Positions 34,009 to 42,551 of a stretch of DNA of 54,763 bases are shown in pieces. Origin of the DNA: Pararhizobium antarcticum (lineage in GTDB: Bacteria; Pseudomonadota; Alphaproteobacteria; Rhizobiales; Rhizobiaceae); the NCBI RefSeq assembly GCF_001885585.1, contig NZ_LSRP01000088.1:1-54763 (forward strand), written 5' to 3'. Both the position numbers and the translations under genes were made by a program. How positions within the stretch are numbered: position 1 is the first letter of the stretch; the number at the start of each line of letters is the position of its first letter. The notes beneath the pieces were generated by a model. That model was not told the DNA's origin. It did no database searches and saw only the letters and a list, made by a program, of their open reading frames with translations.

Positions 34009-35700
34009 ATGAATCTGTTGGATCAACTTTCGACGGTCATGAAAAATTTGACCAGTCTCGGCCAGGGCAAACTCATTGCCCTCATTTCTGCCGGGGTCAT
34101 CGCGGTGGGGATCGTGCTCGGTGCCGGCATCTACGTCAACAAGCCGGCTTACGAGACCCTCTATGTCAACCTTGAAGGCAGCGATCTCAACCAGATCAGC
34201 GTGGCTCTGGCAGAGGCCAATATCGATTTCGATGTTGGCGCCGATGGCAGCAGCCTGCAGGTGCCGGTTGGCATGACGGGCAAGGCCCGGCTCTATCTTG
34301 CCGAACGCGGCCTGCCCAACAGTGCCAATGCCGGTTATGAACTCTTCGACAATGTCGGCTCCCTGGGTCTCACCTCCTTCATGCAGGAGGTGACGCGCGT
34401 TCGTGCACTGGAAGGCGAAATCGGCCGGACCATCCAGCAGATCTCCGGCATCCAGGCTGCCCGCGTCCATATCGTCATGGCCGACCGTGGCTCCTTCCGC
34501 AAGGCGGAGCAGACCCCGACAGCCTCGGTGATGATCCGTGCGAGCGCCAGTGTCGGACGCAATGCCGCGTCCTCGATCCGCCACCTCGTCGCGTCCTCGG
34601 TTCCCGGTCTCAACGTTGACGACGTGACCATTCTCGATTCGTCCGGCCAGCTTCTCGCCTCCGGCGATGATCCGGCCAGCAGCGCCATGAACCAGTCGCT
34701 CAGCATCATCCAAAACGTCCAGAAGGAAATCGAGAGCAACATCGACAAGGCGCTTGCTCCTTTCCTCGGTATGGACAACTTCCGCTCCAGCGTCACGGCG
34801 CAGCTCAACACCGATACGCAGCAGATCCAGGAAACGGTTTTCGATCCGGAATCGCGTGTCGAACGGTCGACACGCGTCACCAAGGAAGAGCAGAAGTCGA
34901 GCCAGCAGCAGGCCGACAATGCCGCGACCGTGCAGCAGAACGTGCCGCAGGCGGCACCGACCGGCGGTGCCAGCGGTCCGCAGTCGAACGACCAGACGGA
35001 AAAGAAGGAAGAGCAGACCAACTACGAGATCAACTCGAAGACCGTCGCCACGGTGAAGAGCAGCTATACGCTCGAAAAGCTCTCCGTCGCCGTGGTCGTC
35101 AATCGGGGTCGTATCGCAGCAATGGTCGGCGAAAATCCCGACCAGGCGAAAATCGACGCCTATATTGCGGAAATGCAGAAGATCGTCGCTTCGGCCGTCG
35201 GGCTCGATCCGGCGCGGGGTGACATGATCACGCTGACCGCCATGGACTTCGTCAACACCGAACTCCTCAACGAAGCGATTGCCGGTCCCGGTATCATGGA
35301 AACGCTGACCCGCAATCTCGGTGGCATTATCAACGCGCTTGCCTTCGTCGCGGTCGCCTTCCTGGTCGTCTGGATGGGTCTTCGTCCGCTGGCCCGCTCC
35401 GTTGGCCTGGGCGGCGGAAGCACGGCACTGGCCGATGCCGATGGCGCCGGCCTCGAACTTCCGGACTTCTCGCCATCGCCGGGTGCGACGGGTGGGGCGC
35501 TCATGGAAGGCTTCGGTTCGGATTTCGGCTTCGACAGCACGGACGACCTGCTCAGCCTTGGCGACGACAGCGAAAGCGACGGTGGTTTCAATCGCCGCGT
35601 CAAGGAAGGCCCGGAGCGGCGTCTGGCACGCATGGTGGAGATCAGCGAAGAGCGCACCGCCAAGATCCTCCGCAAATGGGCTGCCGAGCGGGCAGCCTGA
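34009..35700 (+). CDS. fliF: Flagellar MS-ring protein FliF
   Basis: 563-residue inner-membrane ring protein, the base on which the switch and export apparatus assemble. The first membrane span is about 23-44 (LIALISAGVIAVGIVLGAGI) and the second about 440-460 (IINALAFVAVAFLVVWMG). Between them are the ring-building motifs (YETLYVNLEGSDLNQI, LPNSANAGYELFD). The cytoplasmic tail that binds FliG is preceded by an acidic Phe/Gly-rich stretch (GFGSDFGFDS). The start ATG 34009 is weakly preceded by GGAAACAG. A strong terminator follows, so it is probably a single-gene unit. Confidence 0.95.
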   Translation: MNLLDQLSTVMKNLTSLGQGKLIALISAGVIAVGIVLGAGIYVNKPAYETLYVNLEGSDLNQISVALAEANIDFDVGADGSSLQVPVGMTGKARLYLAERGLPNSANAGYELFDNVGSLGLTSFMQEVTRVRALEGEIGRTIQQISGIQAARVHIVMADRGSFRKAEQTPTASVMIRASASVGRNAASSIRHLVASSVPGLNVDDVTILDSSGQLLASGDDPASSAMNQSLSIIQNVQKEIESNIDKALAPFLGMDNFRSSVTAQLNTDTQQIQETVFDPESRVERSTRVTKEEQKSSQQQADNAATVQQNVPQAAPTGGASGPQSNDQTEKKEEQTNYEINSKTVATVKSSYTLEKLSVAVVVNRGRIAAMVGENPDQAKIDAYIAEMQKIVASAVGLDPARGDMITLTAMDFVNTELLNEAIAGPGIMETLTRNLGGIINALAFVAVAFLVVWMGLRPLARSVGLGGGSTALADADGAGLELPDFSPSPGATGGALMEGFGSDFGFDSTDDLLSLGDDSESDGGFNRRVKEGPERRLARMVEISEERTAKILRKWAAERAA

Positions 35701-35739
35701 GGCAAGGCCAGGGCCGACACCATCATTTTTCAAGGCTTC

Positions 35740-35768
35740 AAAGTCCCGGTTCTGCCGGGACTTTTTTT
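35740..35768 (+). terminator. Intrinsic terminator after fliF
   Basis: Ten-base-pair stem AAAGTCCCGG / CCGGGACTTT (35740-35749 with 35755-35764), loop TTCTG, then an uninterrupted run of T to 35768. This textbook rho-independent terminator lies 40 bases after the fliF stop and separates fliF from the visNR region. Confidence 0.93.
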
Positions 35769-36560
35769 GTCCGGCCTGGTTGCGCCGTTGGGTCTGGTCC
35801 AAGGGATGGCTACCCTGTTGCTTGGTATAAACATCACCCCATTCCGGGTATGCGGAGTCCCGCAGCGCGTGTGACAAGAATCGTGCCGAACCGGCACCGC
35901 GACAAATTCGCCAAGGCGATTCGTTATATTTAACAAAACGTTAAATTCGCGCCGGTGTGAGGCGGTTTTGTTTCCCGAAAATTTTGCAAGACTCTGCCAA
36001 AAACGGACGATGATTCCGCGGGAAACTATAGTTTGAATATTACTTCAGCAATAATTCTACGCTAAGCTTTAACTCTATGAGCTCAGCCGTATTTCAACTG
36101 ACGCGCTAGTTGATGCAATTTCGCCACATCCAAAAATTCAAATAAGAAAATCAGAGTCTGCGAGGTGTCGGTGGACTCCGCATTGATTCGTTTTTTGCTC
36201 TGGAATTTTGCAAAAATTGGCATTTTCGCCGTGAAATCCGTATTGGCGCGTTGTTTCCATTTTCCATCAAGTTAATGAATAGCTAATAAAAACAGGATTT
36301 TGAAAGCCATATTCTGTTTTACACGCTGTTTTGACGAGCGCTTGAATCAAAGCGTCTCGAATCGTTTCACGGATATTTCTAAAAGTAAATCCCGAGAAGA
36401 TGGCAGTAGTTTTTTGCAGGGCGCGATGTACATTTTATGTAGTGATTCGCGTACTGATTTGCGTCTGGTCCGGGTGGCGGAATGCCCGGGGAAAGCTGTC
36501 GGCGGCGGCGGCGAAGGCGCTTCGAGCAGGACGGGCGAGTCCATAACGAGGGGCAAGATT
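35769..36560. other. AT-rich upstream region of visN
   Basis: About 790 bases, clearly more AT-rich than the neighbouring genes, holding no recognisable gene. The visN frame is open back to 36300 (87 extra codons from a TTG) but lacks a ribosome site and resembles nothing known. The stretch includes a CtrA-type site at 35930-35944, a weaker one at 36272-36286, and several A/T runs. It is the presumed control region for the visN-visR motility switch. Confidence 0.6.
35930..35944. promoter_or_regulatory. CtrA-type box TTAA-N7-TTAA upstream of visN
   Basis: TTAACAAAACGTTAA matches the spaced TTAA-N7-TTAA consensus of the cell-cycle regulator CtrA and is also a perfect dyad (ATTTAAC / GTTAAAT arms at 35928-35946). 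It sits about 615 bases before the visN start. A degenerate second copy, TTAA-N7-CTAA, is at 36272-36286, closer to the gene. CtrA control of motility is known in alphaproteobacteria; control of this visN is inferred. Confidence 0.5.
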
Positions 36561-37301
36561 ATGGATGTTCTGCAGGCTGAAAGTGCGACCTGGGCGGGGT
36601 CGACGGCGACGGTGCGTGCTGTTGGCCGGGTATCGACGCGCGAGCAGTTGATCCGCAGGCTTGGCGAATTCGCCGAGCGCGGGAATCTCGGCAAGGGGCT
36701 TGCTGCCCTGACCGAATATGTCGGCGCCACGCATTATCTCCTGGCCCGCTATGACTTGTCGCAGGACGAGGGTCTCGATTTCGTCATCTGCTCTGACTGG
36801 CCATTCGATGTCGTCAAGCGGTTGGCCAAGGTCATGTCCGGCCTGCACTCGAAGACGAACGAACTGGAAAAGTGCCTTTCGGTGCTGCAACCCTGCTTCA
36901 TGTCGTTGCCTGACGATGTGGATATCAGCCGTGGCATCAGCCGCGAATATTGCTCGATCACCTTCAACGTCGGTCGCGTCCGCCTGTCGCTGATGCTGCT
37001 GTTTCCGCAGGATGTCATCCTGTCCCAGGAAAGCGTCCGGGATGTCGGGATTCTGACGGGCTATTTCGCCAGCTTCGCCAATGATCGCAGTGTCCGCAGC
37101 GACCGCGATTTCGAACTGACGGAACGCGAACTTGAATGTCTCTTTTGGATCGCCGAAGGCAAGACAAGCGACGAAATCGCCATGATCCTGGGCATCTCGC
37201 GCAACACCATCAACAACTACATCACCAGTGTTATGCGCAAGACAGCCACGAAGACACGCTCCGAGGCCATTGCCTACGCTGTTCGAAACAACCTGGTCTA
37301 G
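36561..37301 (+). CDS. visN: LuxR-type motility regulator VisN
   Basis: 246-residue LuxR-family regulator. The N-terminal ligand-binding-like domain (about 30-160) is followed by the LuxR helix-turn-helix near 180-246 (LTERELECLFWIAEGKTSDE, then ISRNTINNYITSVMRKT). With VisR it forms the global heterodimeric activator of flagellar and chemotaxis genes in S. meliloti and R. leguminosarum, acting through Rem, which is not in this window. The start ATG 36561 has GAGG nine bases upstream and gives the length known for VisN. visR starts 11 bases after its stop. Confidence 0.93.
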   Translation: MDVLQAESATWAGSTATVRAVGRVSTREQLIRRLGEFAERGNLGKGLAALTEYVGATHYLLARYDLSQDEGLDFVICSDWPFDVVKRLAKVMSGLHSKTNELEKCLSVLQPCFMSLPDDVDISRGISREYCSITFNVGRVRLSLMLLFPQDVILSQESVRDVGILTGYFASFANDRSVRSDRDFELTERELECLFWIAEGKTSDEIAMILGISRNTINNYITSVMRKTATKTRSEAIAYAVRNNLV

Positions 37302-37312
37302 GAGCGACGATC

Positions 37313-38059
37313 ATGACGCATATCCTGCCGCCCAATACGCGGGCCTATGAAGACGGCAAGGCAGGACGCCAGGTGAGAGTGTCGCGGGCTTCCACGCTTG
37401 TCGCGCGCCTGCAGGCCATGCAGAAGCAGATCAACGCCAAGCACTTTGCCGTGCTGCGCCTGAACGGCAGTGGTCTGCCGGCGTCGCGCAAATTGACCTG
37501 CGTGCTCGACAACTGGGGCACGGGTTCGGAGGCCACCGCGCATGATCTGGTCTCTTCCTACAGCGACCAGATGCTCGCGCATCTCGATGCGTCGCTTCTG
37601 CCTCTGCTCTGGAATGGCTCCGGCGAACACCAGGCGGCCGAAACCTCGGACTTCGCGCGCTTCACCCATCGGCTCAAAGGCCGTTTCCTGCCATTTTCCG
37701 GTATTGCCTTTCCGGTTCGTCTCGGTGCTCAGGGCAATGGCTATGTCATGTTCATGGGCAGCTATATCGACCTCAGCAGCGCTGTCATCATCGACCTGCA
37801 TGGGCGCAGCTGCCAGATCATGATCGACATCCTCGGCTCTGACGAGCGCCGCGTTCTCCCTTCCGAATCCCTCAGCGATCGCGAAATCGCCTGCCTGCAG
37901 ATGGCCGGCGATGGCTATATCAGCGAAGAGATTGCCGAAAAAATGGGGCTGTCGGTTCATACGGTGAATGCCTATCTTGGCGTAGCAACGACAAAGCTCG
38001 ATTCCGTTAACCGCATTCAGGCGATCGCCAAGGCGATCCGCCTTGGCTATATCAGCTGA
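37313..38059 (+). CDS. visR: LuxR-type motility regulator VisR
   Basis: 248-residue partner of VisN with the same architecture: sensory N-terminal domain, then a C-terminal LuxR helix-turn-helix (LSDREIACLQMAGDGYISEE, MGLSVHTVNAYLGVATTKL). The start ATG 37313 is preceded by AGGAG at 37300-37304, which overlaps the visN stop, so the two are translated as a pair. The frame reaching back into visN is not used. The VisN-VisR complex is expected to bind DNA only as a heterodimer. Confidence 0.93.
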   Translation: MTHILPPNTRAYEDGKAGRQVRVSRASTLVARLQAMQKQINAKHFAVLRLNGSGLPASRKLTCVLDNWGTGSEATAHDLVSSYSDQMLAHLDASLLPLLWNGSGEHQAAETSDFARFTHRLKGRFLPFSGIAFPVRLGAQGNGYVMFMGSYIDLSSAVIIDLHGRSCQIMIDILGSDERRVLPSESLSDREIACLQMAGDGYISEEIAEKMGLSVHTVNAYLGVATTKLDSVNRIQAIAKAIRLGYIS

Positions 38060-38112
38060 TATCCGGTCTCTGATCGTTGGGATGGGACAGTTCGTGCGGA
38101 TGACGGTGGCGT

Positions 38113-38553
38113 TCAGCTCGCCATTGCCGTGGGATAGGACGTGACGAACTTCGCTGCATTCAGGCTTTTGGCGAGAAATGCGGTGTTCTCGTCCGGATCG
38201 CTGGACGGGCTCTGGAAGGCGATATGATTGATTTCCAGTCCGGCAGTGTCCTTGCCGAGTGCCAGCTGGGCATAGACAGTGACACCATCAGGCTTGAGTT
38301 CGAGATCAAGCACGATTTCCGGCTTGGTATCCCAGTCGAGATTGTAGTTGCCGCCGATGCCGAAATTCACCGTGCCCGGAAGGAAATACAGTTCTGCGGC
38401 CGATGCAACGAGATCGGCCAGGCTACCATGCGATTCAAAGCGCAAAAGCGCAATGAAATCGGCCGCGTCGATCAGGCGCAATTCCGTGGCGACCGGTCGG
38501 ATGGCTTCGGCTACAATTTTTTCGCGCTGTTCGGAATACTGGCATTTTTTCAT
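38113..38553 (-). CDS. Hypothetical protein coupled to flhB
   Basis: 146-residue protein starting MKKCQYSEQREKIVAEA, no signal peptide or membrane span, with mixed alpha/beta content. Its ATG lies four bases after the flhB stop (TAA-N4-ATG), implying translation together with flhB. It lies in the flagellar cluster between flhB and visR, convergent with visR. It contains ELRLIDAADFIALLRFESHG and GGNYNLDWDTKPEIVLDLEL. No family is recognised; a flagellar role is inferred from coupling only. An alternative start 11 codons upstream would overlap flhB. Confidence 0.72.
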   Translation of the reverse strand: MKKCQYSEQREKIVAEAIRPVATELRLIDAADFIALLRFESHGSLADLVASAAELYFLPGTVNFGIGGNYNLDWDTKPEIVLDLELKPDGVTVYAQLALGKDTAGLEINHIAFQSPSSDPDENTAFLAKSLNAAKFVTSYPTAMAS

Positions 38554-38557
38554 CGAC

Positions 38558-39634
38558 TTACGTGATCCGTTTCGGCTGCGTTGCATAAACCCGGTGAATC
38601 AGTTCGGCGACTGCCTTGTAGAACACCGGTGGAATCACACTATCCACCGAGACTTGCGCAAACATTGAGCGCGCGAGGGGCGGATCCTCAAAAACCGGAA
38701 TGCCGTGTTTCTCCGCAAGCTCGCGAATTTTCAACGCAACGAGATCCTGCCCCTTGGCCACCACCTGTGGCGCGTCTCCCTCCTCCTTCACGTAACGCAA
38801 GGCGACAGCAAAGTGGGTCGGGTTGGCGATAACAAGCGTTGCACGCGGGACGGAAGAAATCATCCGCCGGCGCGCACGATCCCTGGCAATCGAACGCAGG
38901 CGCGCCTTGATGATCGGGTCACCCTGCGATTGCTTCAATTCTTCCTTCACCTCCTGCTTTGTCATGCGCAGCTCGGTGTACCAGTGGTGGCGGGTCCAGA
39001 AGAAATCGACGATGGCGATCGTCGCCGTGGCGAAGAGGATGACGATCATGATCTGGTGGAGATCGCCGGACAGGGTGGCAAAGATCGTCAGCGGATCGGA
39101 AAACATCGATTCGAGCGAACTGTAGTAGTCATTCTTCAGCACCAGCACGATGATGATCGAGACGATGATGATCTTGAACAACGACTTGCCGAATTCGACA
39201 AGGCCCTGGGGACCATAGACCCGCTTCAGGCCCCCGATCGGGGAAATCCGGCTTATCTTCGGCGCGATCCGGTCGAGAACGGGCGAAGGCAGGTTCTGCA
39301 GGACGGAGGAGCCAAGGCCGAATATCATGAGCAGCGCAAAGACCGGTATCATCAATGCGCTGGCCGACCAGAAGATGTGGGTCACCAAGGCCACGACATC
39401 CGTGGATGTTTCGATGCGCCAAGCCTCCGGCTGTTCGAAAATGTCCTTGAGCGCCTCGGCAAGCGTGGTGAAGCCACTCGGCATGAAAAACACGAAGAAG
39501 ATATAGATCGCGATGGTGGAGGCGAACATTGTCACTTCGCGCGAGAACGGCACATTGCCTTTCTCGGCCGCATCGGCGATTTTTTTCTCCGATGGCAGTT
39601 CGGTTTTACTGTCTTTGTCCTGGTCTTCAGACAT
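38558..39634 (-). CDS. flhB: Flagellar export switch protein FlhB
   Basis: 358-residue inner-membrane component of the flagellar type III export gate, controlling the substrate switch from rod/hook to filament proteins. Four membrane helices lie within about 34-210. The cytoplasmic domain carries the autocleavage motif NPTH at 271-274, in the context [14 protein letters not shown]. The N-terminus is polar and charged. It is separated from the upstream fliG by 202 bases that contain a strong hairpin, so it may have its own promoter. Confidence 0.95.
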   Translation of the reverse strand: MSEDQDKDSKTELPSEKKIADAAEKGNVPFSREVTMFASTIAIYIFFVFFMPSGFTTLAEALKDIFEQPEAWRIETSTDVVALVTHIFWSASALMIPVFALLMIFGLGSSVLQNLPSPVLDRIAPKISRISPIGGLKRVYGPQGLVEFGKSLFKIIIVSIIIVLVLKNDYYSSLESMFSDPLTIFATLSGDLHQIMIVILFATATIAIVDFFWTRHHWYTELRMTKQEVKEELKQSQGDPIIKARLRSIARDRARRRMISSVPRATLVIANPTHFAVALRYVKEEGDAPQVVAKGQDLVALKIRELAEKHGIPVFEDPPLARSMFAQVSVDSVIPPVFYKAVAELIHRVYATQPKRIT

Positions 39635-39774
39635 TGGATCGACGAACCCTCGTGCAGCGCCGCAGCGCGTGCGCGACGGCCTGTTGTGATCCCGGCGCGG
39701 CCCGCATGCAAGGGGGAGGCGCTTTTTAACATCCGGGCTTCACAGAAACCGGACAGCCGCACGGACGTCTGATC

Positions 39775-39815
39775 AAAAAACGCAAAATGCGCGCCGGTGG
39801 CAGCCGGCGCGCATT
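39775..39815 (-). terminator. Terminator-like hairpin between fliG and flhB
   Basis: A 12-base-pair perfect stem AATGCGCGCCGG / CCGGCGCGCATT (39786-39797 with 39804-39815, six-base loop). Read on the minus strand it is followed within five bases by TTTTTT (39775-39780). It lies about 20 bases after the fliG stop and about 140 before the flhB start, so it would end or attenuate the motA-fliG transcript before flhB. Confidence 0.85.
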
Positions 39816-39836
39816 GCGGTCGCGGGCTTTTCCGCG

Positions 39837-40868
39837 TCAGGCGGCAGCTTGCGCCTTTTCCTTCAGTTCGATCTGGCCGCTGGCGGCCAGGCGGATCGCT
39901 TCCTGCGTGATCGAGCGACGGGCGATGGCGATATCGCGCGGGTTGATGCCTGCATCGCCGGCCGAAAGGTCGGATTCGATCATGCGGCGCTGGCGTGCAC
40001 CCAGCGAGGCCAGGACCGATTCGCGCAGTTCCATGCCGGATCCGCGCAGCGCCATGGTGATGATGTCGCCGGAAACGTCGTTGAACAGTTGCACGCGGCT
40101 GCGCTGCGGCATGGCGAGGATGTCGTCGAAGAGGAAGATCTTTGGCCGGACCTTCCTGACCGCATCGGTGTTGAGGCTTTCGAGCGAGGCGAGCAGGCTG
40201 TCGACCTGGGTCTTTTCCAGCTCGTTCATGACTTCGGCGATCTTGATCGAGCCGGTCGAATTGCGATCCGCATCAAGTTCGCGCATCATTTCAAAAACAC
40301 GCGTCTCGATGATCGCTGCGGCCTTGGGGCTGACGGTCTTCATGTTGACGGCGCGGTTGATGATGTCGGCACGGCTGGCCTCCGGCAGCTGCAGCAGAAC
40401 CTTGGCGCCAAAGGTCGATGGCATCATCGACAGCACGTAGGCAATGGTCTGCGGATGTTCCTTGCCAAGATACTGGGCGACAAAGGCCGGGTCGGAATCC
40501 TGAAGGCGGTCCCAGATATTGGCTTCATAGGACTGGAAAGTGGTGCGCCGCCCCAAAAGGCCATCGACCTCGTCCGGGGAAAGGCCTTCCTCGAGGATGC
40601 CCTCGATGGCCTTCGCATTGTCCATCAGGCCCGCACCTTCGGTGAACAGGTCCTCGAATTCGTTGACGAGAATTTCCAGTTCGTGCGGCGGGATCGAACG
40701 GAGCGACTGCGCCGAGGCAATGATCGCCTGCAGTTCGCTCTGGGTGAAGAACTTCAACAATTTACCGGCGATGGGTTTGCCCATGGCCAGAAGGACCGCC
40801 GCAGCCTTGTCGATCTGGCTGAGAGGGCTTGTCGGCGCCTGCGCCGCGAAATTGTCAAAATCCATCAT
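39837..40868 (-). CDS. fliG: Flagellar motor switch protein FliG
   Basis: 343-residue rotor protein that binds FliF and interacts with the stator. Three helical domains: N-terminal (SQIDKAAAVLLAMGKPIAGKLLKF), middle with the armadillo repeat EHPQTIAYVLSMMP, and C-terminal with the charged torque helix (RGSGMELRESVLASLGARQRRMIESDL). Two start codons are adjacent (ATGATG). The gene lies 30 bases downstream of fliN and is followed by a terminator-like hairpin. Confidence 0.95.
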   Translation of the reverse strand: MMDFDNFAAQAPTSPLSQIDKAAAVLLAMGKPIAGKLLKFFTQSELQAIIASAQSLRSIPPHELEILVNEFEDLFTEGAGLMDNAKAIEGILEEGLSPDEVDGLLGRRTTFQSYEANIWDRLQDSDPAFVAQYLGKEHPQTIAYVLSMMPSTFGAKVLLQLPEASRADIINRAVNMKTVSPKAAAIIETRVFEMMRELDADRNSTGSIKIAEVMNELEKTQVDSLLASLESLNTDAVRKVRPKIFLFDDILAMPQRSRVQLFNDVSGDIITMALRGSGMELRESVLASLGARQRRMIESDLSAGDAGINPRDIAIARRSITQEAIRLAASGQIELKEKAQAAA

Positions 40869-40898
40869 GGATCTATCCCCTTGGCCCGAAACCGGGCT

Positions 40899-41540
40899 TT
40901 AAACTTTACTGGTACCCTTGATTTCGATGAGCTTCACACCGAAACGCGTTTCGTCGTTTTCCAGAACAGTGATTTCGCCGCGGCCGATCAATCGGCCGTT
41001 GACGACGATGTCGACCGCTTCGCCGATCCTGCGATCGAGCGCTATGATGGCGCCCTCTGTCAGGTTCATCAGGCTGGAAACCTGCATGCGGCTCGATCCA
41101 AGCACGATCTGGACATCGATCGGGATGTCCATGATCAGGTCGAGATTGGCGGTCAGGCTGCTGCCGGGCTCGGCCGACGCGGAGCCGGCATCGAAGGACG
41201 ACCCGCCGAAATCGCTGGTCGAGCCAAAATCACTGGTGGAGCCGAAATCGCCGGCCCCGAAAGCAGTGTCTGCTGCAGCGTCTTCGCCGAAGCTTGTCGC
41301 TGCGAAATCGCCGCCGAAGCTATCCAGGCTGCTTGACGTATCGTCCAGGGAGCCGCCAAAATCCGACGACAGGTCTGAACTCTCGGTCGACCCGAAATCC
41401 ATGCCGAAATCGGATCCGGGCAGACCGCCGGTGGTATCGCTTTTCAAGACGCCGCGCAGATCGTCGATCGCCTGATCGAGTTCGTCATCGCCAACGCCAA
41501 GAATCGCTTTTTCGTCAATGGGTGCTTTTTTGGTAGCCAT
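40899..41540 (-). CDS. fliN: Flagellar motor switch protein FliN with FG-rich N-terminal insert
   Basis: 213-residue C-ring protein. The conserved SpoA/FliN domain is at about 132-213 ([20 protein letters not shown], then [15 protein letters not shown]), and a short N-terminal segment contains [15 protein letters not shown]. Between them, residues about 43-125 form a low-complexity Ser/Asp/Gly linker with nine Phe-Gly pairs, partly in tandem ([15 protein letters not shown]). The start ATG 41540 is preferred over an open upstream extension of 12 codons. It lies 60 bases downstream of fliM. Rhizobial FliN proteins are longer than enteric ones, and the linker explains that. Confidence 0.94.
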   Translation of the reverse strand: MATKKAPIDEKAILGVGDDELDQAIDDLRGVLKSDTTGGLPGSDFGMDFGSTESSDLSSDFGGSLDDTSSSLDSFGGDFAATSFGEDAAADTAFGAGDFGSTSDFGSTSDFGGSSFDAGSASAEPGSSLTANLDLIMDIPIDVQIVLGSSRMQVSSLMNLTEGAIIALDRRIGEAVDIVVNGRLIGRGEITVLENDETRFGVKLIEIKGTSKV

Positions 41541-41600
41541 GATTGAATTATTCCAGTTGAAACTTGCCCCAACCATACTGCCGGTCGGGTCGCGGTTCTT

Positions 41601-42548
41601 TTAACCCATGATATGGTGAAGAATGTCGTTCTCGGAACCGTGTGTGTCTTTTATGCGCACAGTGTATTTCGCGCCGGAGCGCCCGAACTCGCAAATGTAG
41701 AGCTCGCGGCCATTGGCGTTGACTTCGACGCGCACATCTTTTGCATCGTGAAACGGGATGACGTCGCCCGGCTGCAGGCGACTGATTGTGTCGAGTGTCA
41801 GGCTTTCGAGCTTGATCCGGGCCTCGAGCGTTACCGCCGAACGGCGGACCTGTTGCTCGAGATGCTCGTTCCAGTCGGAATTTGGCTTCTTGTTATGTCC
41901 CACGCCGTGCGGCGAGACGATGTGCGTCTTCAGGAGTGTCTTTTGCGGCACGATGACGGAGAACGTCGAAAGCACCGGACCGAGGCCGACCGTCATGTTG
42001 ATGCAGGCGGAATAAACATCCTCGATTTCCGGATCCGGCGCAGGGCGATCGCTGGCATTGTAGGGGCGGCCGAGCAGCGGCTCGAACCCGCCAGGCGCGT
42101 TGACGGCGGAGCGCAGGACGTCGGCGAACTTCTCGAAAATCATCGTCGCGACATCGAGCTCGATGGCCGACAGCTTCCGGGGCTTCGGTTCTTCAATCGA
42201 AGACAGCGGCGCGCCGAGCAGCGTTTCCATCAGGGTGATGATGACGGGGCTGTCGCAGCTGAGGTTGAAGTCCGGGGCCCAGTTGCGCAGTGCGGTATCA
42301 CTGAGTGCGACAGCCGTGCCGAGATCGGTGATCAGCTCGCTTTTCAGGCCGACCTCGAAGCCGGCATAGCCGATGGCGATGTCGAGCCCGGTTTCGTTCT
42401 TGAAGATATCCGGGAGAAACTCGGAGAAGATCTGTCCGAGGTCGCTGCAGGTCTTGCCGATCGTTTGACTGTCGCCGAGCGCCCCGGTCATGCGCGCCAG
42501 AAGGCGGCGATCAAAGGGGTGAACGTTGCTGGTGCTTGGTTCTGTCAT
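41601..42548 (-). CDS. fliM: Flagellar motor switch protein FliM (rhizobial type)
   Basis: 315-residue switch protein, target of phosphorylated CheY. It is a divergent, rhizobial form: the usual N-terminal CheY-binding peptide is not obvious in MTEPSTSNVHPFDRRLLAR. The middle CheC-like domain includes ETGLDIAIGYAGFEVGLKSE and SCDSPVIITLMETLLGAP. The C-terminal SpoA domain starts near 225 (VTLEARIKLESLTLDTISRL, then GDVIPFHD). The start is ATG 42548, three bases after the motA stop. Order motA-fliM-fliN-fliG on one strand is typical of S. meliloti. Confidence 0.93.
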   Translation of the reverse strand: MTEPSTSNVHPFDRRLLARMTGALGDSQTIGKTCSDLGQIFSEFLPDIFKNETGLDIAIGYAGFEVGLKSELITDLGTAVALSDTALRNWAPDFNLSCDSPVIITLMETLLGAPLSSIEEPKPRKLSAIELDVATMIFEKFADVLRSAVNAPGGFEPLLGRPYNASDRPAPDPEIEDVYSACINMTVGLGPVLSTFSVIVPQKTLLKTHIVSPHGVGHNKKPNSDWNEHLEQQVRRSAVTLEARIKLESLTLDTISRLQPGDVIPFHDAKDVRVEVNANGRELYICEFGRSGAKYTVRIKDTHGSENDILHHIMG

Positions 42549-42551
42549 GGA

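Noticed and set aside
33892-35877. 661-codon minus-strand open frame opposite fliF
   Set aside because: Covers fliF and its terminator; no domain and no start signals.
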